This document shows positions 6,215 to 11,214 of a DNA stretch of 11,214 bases, one piece after another. The first letter of the stretch is position 1; each line of letters opens with the position of its first letter. Source of the DNA: Acidobacteriota bacterium (GTDB taxonomy: Bacteria; Acidobacteriota; Thermoanaerobaculia; Multivoradales; SZUA-115); assembly GCA_003231035.1 (NCBI GenBank), contig QIHU01000635.1:1-11214 (forward strand), read 5' to 3'. The position numbers and the translations under genes were made by a program. Under the pieces are notes generated by a model that was not told the origin of the DNA, made no database searches, and was given only the letters and a program-made list of their open reading frames with translations.

Positions 6215-9200
6215 ATGAAACTCAAGGGACGATTGATCGCCGAGGCCGAAGCGGATTTCACGGGTTTCCGGGTGGTCGCGGAATATCTCGAGACCGTGGT
6301 GGTGGGAGGGGATGGCGACAACGGCGAAGAGGCCACCGCGGTGCGCCGCCGGGCGACGAAGACGACGGCCGCGGCGGCGGATGGGGCTTTCGAGATCATC
6401 CTGCCGCCGCCCCCGTCGCCGCGCAACTCGCCGATCACACTCAGGGCGTTGCGCCCGGACGGGCTGGTGGCGGGCTCCCTCGAGGTGTCGCCGCGGGGCG
6501 GCGGCCGCCTCTTGAGACTGCCGGTCCGCCTCGCCACCCCGACCACGGTGGAGCCCAGCGGCGAACCGGCCCTGGGCGCCCAGCTGCGCTATACGGGGCG
6601 GGTGATCGACACCGCTGGAAACAGCGCTGCGGCGGGACTAGTGGTGGTGATCTGGGCGGCGCGGACGGGGGACGAGAAGGCGGCCCCGGTGAGCGTCGCA
6701 GAGACGGCTTCCGGCGGCTATTTCTCCGGCCCTTGGCCCGAGGAGACCCTCGCCGAGGCCTTCGCGGTGGTCTCCGGCGGTGAGCCGGTGCCGATCGGCC
6801 TCGAAGACGATCGCCTACCGCGCCAGATCGTCGTCGTGCTCGCGGCTCTGCCGGAGCCGCCTGTCAAGGACGAGGACTGCCAATGCCCCGAGGCGCCGCC
6901 GCGCGCACCGGACGCCGTCGACCTGGCGGAGAATCCCGAGACTTTCGCCGCCGACGCCGGCCGCTGCGTCGACTTCACCCTCCCCGACCGCACGGTGGAA
7001 GAGGTGGTCTATCAGGCGGTGGTGCGGACCACCCAGCCGGCCCTCAACCCGCCGCATCCGCCGCCCCCGCCGAAGGTGCCGCCGGGGCTCGTCGGCCGCC
7101 TCGCCGCCCTCGCCAAGGCGCGGCCCGAAACCTTCAAGGTGACCTCCGAGCTGGCCGGCGGCGAGGTCGACCCGATTGAGATCGTGAACCTCGGTGAGGC
7201 GGCGCTCAAGACGGAGAGAGCCTCGCTGCGCGCCCTCCTCGCCACCTCCCGGAGCAGCCCCTTGGCCGCCGGCTTGGAGCGCGCCGCCGCATTGACTCCG
7301 GGCATCGACCTCGGAGCCATCTTCCAGGGCGGCGAGGCGCCGGCCAGGGACGCCCTCGATGCCGTCCTCGAAGCGCGGGCGCAGAGTGAGCAGCCGGTCG
7401 AGATCGAGCCCTCGGTGCTCATCGAGCTGGCCCGGGATAGCCGCGACCTGACGCCGCTACGCCTCCTCGAGGCCGAACAGAGCAGTATCGTGCGGCGTTT
7501 CCGCAGCGCCGTGGGGCAGCTCGTAGAGAGCGGCTCCGGCCGCTTCACCTTGAGCGATTCCCGGCAGGTCGATTGGGACGACATCCCGGATCGCTATCAG
7601 GCGACGACCATCGCCCATGGCCACCTGCTGAGCATCAAGCAGGTATGGCGCGCCGACGGTTATTCGCTGGGAGATCTGCTGTATTCCTTGCCCCTCGCCC
7701 CGGGTCAGCAGAAATTGGTCTCGGTCCTCGATTGGGACCGCGAAGAGGTCTCGACACGGCGCGCCAGCCGCGTCGCCCGCGAACAGGTGACGGCGCAGCT
7801 CAGCCGCGACCGCGACTTGAGCGACATCATCCGCTCCACCCTCTCGGAGCGCCTCGACGGCCGCTCCCATGCCGACGTGTCGAGCGTCGGCGGGGCCATC
7901 GGCGGCTTCATCGGTCCCTTGGTCTTCGGCGCCGCCGGCGGTGTCTCGTCGGCGGGCTCCACCGCCTCGCAGACCTCGGCCCGCTCGGTCTCCGGCCTGG
8001 CCCTCAATCGGGTCCGCGACCGCACCCAACAAGCGGCCAGCGCGGTTCGCTCGCAGCGCTCCACGGTGGTGCAGACCGCCCGCCAGGGTGAGTCGGTACG
8101 GGCCCAGACCGAGGTCGTCGCCAACTACAACCACTGCCACGCGGTGACGGTGGAATATTTCGAAGTCTTGCGGCATCTGCAGGTCTCCCAGGAGCTGGCC
8201 CACGTCCAAGAATGCCTCTTCGTCCCCTTCTCGATCGCCGCCTTCAACACCGACAAAGCGCTGCGCTGGCGCGAGCCGCTGGCGCTGCATCTGCGCTCGC
8301 CGCAGCTGCGTTGGGCCTTCGGCGCCCTCGAGCGGCGGCGCGACAATTGGGACGGGGCCGACTATCCGCCGGCGCGCTACGCCGACGAGCGACTGCTGCA
8401 CCTCGATGCGGAGCTGCGCATGCGGCTCACTCTGCCGCGCCCGGCGGACGACGAGGACGACGAATTCGTGGCGGCCAATTGGTCCGCCTACGAGGACGAG
8501 GACCTCCTCGGGCCGGACAATGGCCAGGCCACCTGGGAGCGCAATCTGGGGGGGCTCAATCCCGAGGACCGCGAGGCGACCTGGGAGGCGCGCATCGCCC
8601 CGGCTATCGCGCAACGGTTGCTGGAGAAGCTCGGCCTACGCCTGCATCGCCAGAGCGGCGCGCCGCTGGCCCTCAACGTTGATTCGACCCTGGTCAGCCA
8701 ATATCGCGACAACCGATCGCTCCTAGTCAGCCTGCGCATCGCCTCGCCGCTGCCCAACGTCAGCCGCGCCGCCGTGCGCCGTGTCGAGCTGCTCTTCGAC
8801 GGCGTGACCTCGCTGCCGGCCGGGGCGGCGCTGCGCGTCGATTCGGCGACGATGTCTTATCGCACGGCGCATTTCTCGGGCACGCTATTTCGCGACCGCC
8901 GGGTGCTCAACGACCTCAGCCTGCGCGATAGCGGCGAGGATACGGTGCAGATCGCCACCCCCCTGACGCGGCGCGAAAAGCGCAATCCGCGGCTGCGCGA
9001 CCGGCGCTACGCCGAGAAGCTCTTGGAGCATCTCAACGAGCATGTCGAGCACTATCATCGGGCGATCTGGCTGAATATGGATCCCAATCGGCGCTTCCTA
9101 CTCCTCGACGGCCTGATCGCCCCGGATGCCGGCGGCAGGAGCGTCGCCTCGGTGGTGGAGAATCGGGTCATCGGCATCGTTGGCAATAGCCTGGTGATGC

Positions 9201-10477
9201 CGGTGGCGCCGGGCCAGAAGCTCGACACCACCTACGAGTTCGCGGTGGCCACCCTGGAGGATCTACGCCACCTCTACGCCGTCGAGGCGGCGCGGCCGAT
9301 GCGCATCAGCCTGCCCACTTCCGGAGTCTTCGCCGAGGCGGTCATGGGGCGTTGCAATAGTTGCGAGACGATCGACGACACCCGCTTCTGGCGTTGGGAA
9401 GAAGAGCCGATCCCGGACCGCCCGACGGCCATCGGAGCGCTCTCCACCGGCAGCCGAAGGCAGGCCCCTCCGTCGCTGGCATCCGACGCCTTCCCGGACG
9501 CCCTGGTGCGCCTGCGGCAGGTCCCCAAGGCGCCGGATCCCACCGGCCTCGACGCCGCGGTCCAGGCCCTCGGCACCAACAACGTCTTCAAGGATCTGAC
9601 CGGCCTCGCCCTCAATCAGCAGAACGCCGCGCAAGCCCTGAAATCATCCCTCAAGGCGAGCCAGGAATTCGCCAGCCGCGCCGCGACCCTGGCCCAGCAG
9701 CGTTTCCAGGGCCGCGAGCTCGACCGCAACCTCGACGCCATCAAGAGCGCCCGCGACAAGGGCCTCACCGACGGACCCAGCGCCCAACGCCTCACCGAAG
9801 ATCTCTTCAGCCGCGCCATCGGCGAGAAGGGGTCGAACGCCGAGAGCCCCACTAAGAGCCGCGCCGTGCAACGCGCCATTGACCGCGCCACGGAGGCCAA
9901 GCGAGGCTCCGTGCGGGTCACGGGGCCGCAAGGCAGCGTCGAGCTGGAGACCAAGAATCGGGTCGGAGAAAAGGCTCTCGAAGTCGAGATCGACCCCCCG
10001 ATCTCACCGCTCAAACAACGCTCTATCCGGGTCTGCTGGGCGACGGCCGGTGCCATGATGCGCTCCTGGCAACTGCGCACCTCGCAGAGCGTAGAGACCG
10101 TGCTCGACGGCCTGGGCGGCGATTGGCGCGCCCGCTTCGATCGCGACGAAGCCCTCAGCCCGATCGACTTCCGCGCCTTCATGGCCGCCCTGCGCCTGGT
10201 CGAAGAAGGCCCCCAGAGCTTCAGCCCCCAAGGCATCGCCCGCCTACTGCCCTCCGGCCCGCTGCTCACCATCGGCGACGACGGCGTACGCGACAACCAA
10301 ATCGTCCACGTCCGTATCGTCACCCGGATCAGCGGCGATGGCACCCCCACCGGCACCCAAGTCATCGTCGCCGACTCCGCGGTCGGCGGCGAAATCCCGC
10401 TGGACTTCACCACTTTTTCCCGCCAGCTCGAAGCCAACGAGGCGGTGCAGACCGGGTTGGGGACTTTTCACTTCTGA
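6215..10477 (+). CDS. Large multidomain protein: conserved carrier region + papain-like cysteine peptidase (gene C)
   Basis: 1420 aa, paralogous to gene A over about residues 1-1250. Shared features in order: N-terminal beta repeats (LRYTGRVIDTAGN near 124), CQCPEAPPRAPDAVDL (C222, C224) and C251, IAHGHLL (about 466) followed by VWRADGYSLGDLLYSLPLAP, a glycine-rich hydrophobic segment (about 555-583), NYNHCHAVTVEYFEVLRH (from 637), VQECLFVPF (C667), HLNEHVEHYHRAIW (from 939), GIVGNSLVMPVAPGQ, CNSC (1047-1050) and a helical tail (about 1134-1207). Between the cysteine block and IAHGHLL it is about 75 residues longer than gene A and holds a proline-rich run (about 280-291). From about 1262 it becomes a papain-like cysteine peptidase: Q1268, catalytic C1274 in VCWATAGAMM, H1365 in IVHVRIV and D1387 in VIVADSAVGG. 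No signal peptide is seen. The peptidase may act on target proteins or process the carrier itself; that is inference. Confidence 0.9.
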   Translation: MKLKGRLIAEAEADFTGFRVVAEYLETVVVGGDGDNGEEATAVRRRATKTTAAAADGAFEIILPPPPSPRNSPITLRALRPDGLVAGSLEVSPRGGGRLLRLPVRLATPTTVEPSGEPALGAQLRYTGRVIDTAGNSAAAGLVVVIWAARTGDEKAAPVSVAETASGGYFSGPWPEETLAEAFAVVSGGEPVPIGLEDDRLPRQIVVVLAALPEPPVKDEDCQCPEAPPRAPDAVDLAENPETFAADAGRCVDFTLPDRTVEEVVYQAVVRTTQPALNPPHPPPPPKVPPGLVGRLAALAKARPETFKVTSELAGGEVDPIEIVNLGEAALKTERASLRALLATSRSSPLAAGLERAAALTPGIDLGAIFQGGEAPARDALDAVLEARAQSEQPVEIEPSVLIELARDSRDLTPLRLLEAEQSSIVRRFRSAVGQLVESGSGRFTLSDSRQVDWDDIPDRYQATTIAHGHLLSIKQVWRADGYSLGDLLYSLPLAPGQQKLVSVLDWDREEVSTRRASRVAREQVTAQLSRDRDLSDIIRSTLSERLDGRSHADVSSVGGAIGGFIGPLVFGAAGGVSSAGSTASQTSARSVSGLALNRVRDRTQQAASAVRSQRSTVVQTARQGESVRAQTEVVANYNHCHAVTVEYFEVLRHLQVSQELAHVQECLFVPFSIAAFNTDKALRWREPLALHLRSPQLRWAFGALERRRDNWDGADYPPARYADERLLHLDAELRMRLTLPRPADDEDDEFVAANWSAYEDEDLLGPDNGQATWERNLGGLNPEDREATWEARIAPAIAQRLLEKLGLRLHRQSGAPLALNVDSTLVSQYRDNRSLLVSLRIASPLPNVSRAAVRRVELLFDGVTSLPAGAALRVDSATMSYRTAHFSGTLFRDRRVLNDLSLRDSGEDTVQIATPLTRREKRNPRLRDRRYAEKLLEHLNEHVEHYHRAIWLNMDPNRRFLLLDGLIAPDAGGRSVASVVENRVIGIVGNSLVMPVAPGQKLDTTYEFAVATLEDLRHLYAVEAARPMRISLPTSGVFAEAVMGRCNSCETIDDTRFWRWEEEPIPDRPTAIGALSTGSRRQAPPSLASDAFPDALVRLRQVPKAPDPTGLDAAVQALGTNNVFKDLTGLALNQQNAAQALKSSLKASQEFASRAATLAQQRFQGRELDRNLDAIKSARDKGLTDGPSAQRLTEDLFSRAIGEKGSNAESPTKSRAVQRAIDRATEAKRGSVRVTGPQGSVELETKNRVGEKALEVEIDPPISPLKQRSIRVCWATAGAMMRSWQLRTSQSVETVLDGLGGDWRARFDRDEALSPIDFRAFMAALRLVEEGPQSFSPQGIARLLPSGPLLTIGDDGVRDNQIVHVRIVTRISGDGTPTGTQVIVADSAVGGEIPLDFTTFSRQLEANEAVQTGLGTFHF
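9998..10474 (+). other. Papain-like cysteine peptidase domain (AvrRpt2/C70-like) within gene C
   Basis: About 155 residues at the C-terminus. The CWATAGAMMRSW motif after a Gln six residues earlier is the usual Gln/Cys pair of papain-like enzymes. It is followed by a helical stretch with SPIDFRAFMAALRL, then GPLLTIGDD, the histidine strand (His at 10307-10309), GDGTPTGTQVIVAD (Asp at 10373-10375) and a closing DFTTFSRQLEA helix. In the bacterial AvrRpt2-like family the order is CWAA...H(A/V)R-V-T-I-GDGTP-GT-V---D, which this matches. All three catalytic residues are present, so it is probably active. Confidence 0.75.
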
Positions 10478-10544
10478 GGCTTGCTGAGCGACCCCCTGGC
10501 AGTGCTACAGAACAGGTGACACACTCTTCGCAAGATATTCTGCA
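10478..10544. other. Convergent gap without a recognisable feature
   Basis: The stretch between the gene C stop and the macroglobulin-like fragment has no clear hairpin plus T-run that would serve as an intrinsic terminator, and no coding potential that I can support. Confidence 0.3.
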
Positions 10545-10970
10545 TCAGCGCCTTGCGATGGGTCGAACGATGGACGCAAAGTTTGGGCACCGGTTGAGTT
10601 CGATCCTTCGGCTGGCTCCCTCCGCCGCCGCCAGCGCCTCGACAGCCAGGGCGGTGGTCTCCAGCCGTCCGGCTCGTCCCCAGCCGTGGAAAGTGGTATT
10701 GGTGCGCAGATGCCAGAAGAGGCCGCTGCCCTGCCGCTGGGCAAGGGCAGCGAGCTTGCGGGCCGCTTCTTGGGCTCTGGTGTGGTCGCCGTCGCGGGCC
10801 AGTGCGGCCTGCGTGTAGGTGGCCAGGGCGTAGGGTTGCGAGGTCAGGTTGAGGCGGGGTGCGAGATAGGCGAGCGCGCGATCGACTGCGGTGGACACCT
10901 GAGTGGCCTGCTTTCTCTGGAGCTGGCCCGATGTCAGGGCGGAGTTCGCTGAGGATTTTCCAACGCGGAG
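10545..10970 (-). pseudogene. Fragment of an alpha-2-macroglobulin-like thioester domain
   Basis: The minus-strand frame is open from about 10970 (TGA at 10973-10971) to a stop at 10545-10547. The part from a GTG at 10898 down to about 10600 reads VDRALAYLAPRLNL, PYALATYTQAALARDGDH, AARKLAALAQRQGSG, LFWHLRTN and then GWGRAGRLETTALAVEALAA. This is the alpha-toroid repeat pattern of the complement/alpha-2-macroglobulin thioester domain, including the well-kept GWGR-GR-ETTALA. A full protein would be well over 1000 residues. Here the thioester GCGEQ region upstream is missing, and the tail (NRCPNFASIVRPIARR) departs from the family just before the stop. It is truncated at both ends and has no ribosome binding site. 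The remnant converges with gene C, whose stop lies 67 bases away. Confidence 0.6.
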
Positions 10971-11016
10971 TCACGGGCAGAGACCCGCTCGGAGCCAGGA
11001 CGAGTTTCACTACGGG

Positions 11017-11039
11017 CTCCTAGGGCGGTACTCCTAGGG
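11017..11039. repeat. Short direct repeat CTCCTAGGG x2
   Basis: The 9-mer CTCCTAGGG occurs at 11017-11025 and again at 11031-11039, 14 bases apart, each holding the palindrome CCTAGG. The second copy belongs to the segment matching gene A. It may be a slip or junction duplication next to the remnant; it is too short to call a target-site duplication. Confidence 0.35.
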
Positions 11040-11117
11040 ATCGTCGCCAGCGTCATCATGTGCGTCGCCAAGGGCCAGATCGCCACCACTTTTAGGCTGG
11101 AAGAGACGGCTCCGTAA
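11028..11117 (+). pseudogene. Remnant of a third copy of the gene A/C family
   Basis: Bases 11030-11046 are identical to 3122-3138 in gene A (17 bases, ACTCCTAGGGATCGTCG) and lie in the same codon phase. The reading continues as LLGIVASVIMCVAKGQ and IATTF, matching LLGIVGNSLVLPVSPGQ of gene A and IGIVGNSLVMPVAPGQ...DTTYEF of gene C with a one-residue gap on each side of GQ. It ends at TAA 11115-11117. Upstream, EPGRVSLRAPRAV weakly resembles the matching part of gene A (EVPGQDGRSVASLCSN). No start, no further domains and no long frame are present, so this is a decayed fragment. A chance match is unlikely but not excluded. Confidence 0.5.
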
Positions 11118-11214
11118 CCTGACCAACTCAGTGACCGACACCCCGCGGGCGGAGGACAGCTGACGGGAACGTGCCCGTTTCACTCGACCTCGGGAACCGC
11201 TCCTAGCAGCGCGC
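11118..11214. other. Right-edge non-coding stretch
   Basis: I see no supportable gene or RNA here. The sequence has short stop-broken frames on both strands and another CTCCTAG at 11200-11206. Confidence 0.3.

Noticed and set aside
7457..8614. Long minus-strand frame (385 codons) inside gene C
   Set aside because: It is antisense to the strongly conserved carrier region; its Gly/Arg/Ala-rich peptide is the usual mirror of GC-rich coding DNA.
9616..10437. Minus-strand frame (273 codons) opposite the peptidase domain
   Set aside because: It is a shadow of the gene C frame, which has intact catalytic motifs; the antisense peptide has no recognisable pattern.
10478..10530. Possible intrinsic terminator after gene C
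   Set aside because: G-run and C-run pieces are present, but no compact stem followed by a T-run could be built.
10468..11010. Minus-strand frame of 180 codons over the right flank
   Set aside because: It reads the macroglobulin-like fragment in the wrong phase and gives an Arg/Pro/Gly-rich peptide; the recognisable thioester-domain motif lies in the neighbouring frame.
1..11214. CRISPR array, tRNA, rRNA or insertion-sequence ends
   Set aside because: No regularly spaced repeats, cloverleaf-like segments or terminal inverted repeats with a transposase frame were seen.

Overview
The window is GC-rich bacterial DNA (roughly two-thirds G+C by eye) with strong G/C preference at third codon positions. 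That bias explains the many long antisense and out-of-frame ORFs. Nothing fixes the taxon. Giant multidomain proteins, an alpha-2-macroglobulin-like remnant and the base composition would fit a large-genome group such as Acidobacteriota or Myxococcota, but this is only a guess.

The core is a three-gene, same-strand cluster, probably one transcription unit. Gene A (396-5888, about 1830 aa) and gene C (6215-10477, 1420 aa) are clear paralogs. They share a long N-terminal part of about 1180 and 1250 residues: two N-terminal beta (transthyretin/carboxypeptidase-regulatory-like) repeats, conserved cysteine motifs, an IAHGHLL...VWRADGYSLGDL block, a glycine-rich hydrophobic segment, an NYNxCH...YFEVLRH block, a HLNxHxxxYHxA block, and an Ala-rich helical tail. 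The C-termini then differ completely. Gene A ends in an alpha/beta hydrolase with a full Ser-Asp-His set, followed by a beta-sandwich with a second small beta domain inserted in it. Gene C ends in a papain-like cysteine peptidase (AvrRpt2/C70-like) with visible Cys, His and Asp. Gene B (5900-6202, 100 aa) lies between them and encodes a small acidic beta-rich protein resembling an IPT/TIG domain.

The flanks look like debris. At the left edge the minus strand has a possible partial CDS (1-160). Between it and gene A lies a short leader with an 8-bp inverted repeat. To the right, the minus strand carries a fragment of an alpha-2-macroglobulin-like thioester domain (10545-10970). Beyond it, 11028-11117 (+) looks like a remnant of a third copy of the gene A/C family: it shares a 17-base exact match with gene A and a matching peptide.

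Main interpretation (inference): this is a family of large, uncharacterised carrier proteins whose C-terminal enzyme is exchanged between paralogs, as in polymorphic effectors. Neither carrier has an obvious signal peptide, so how they act or leave the cell is not visible here.
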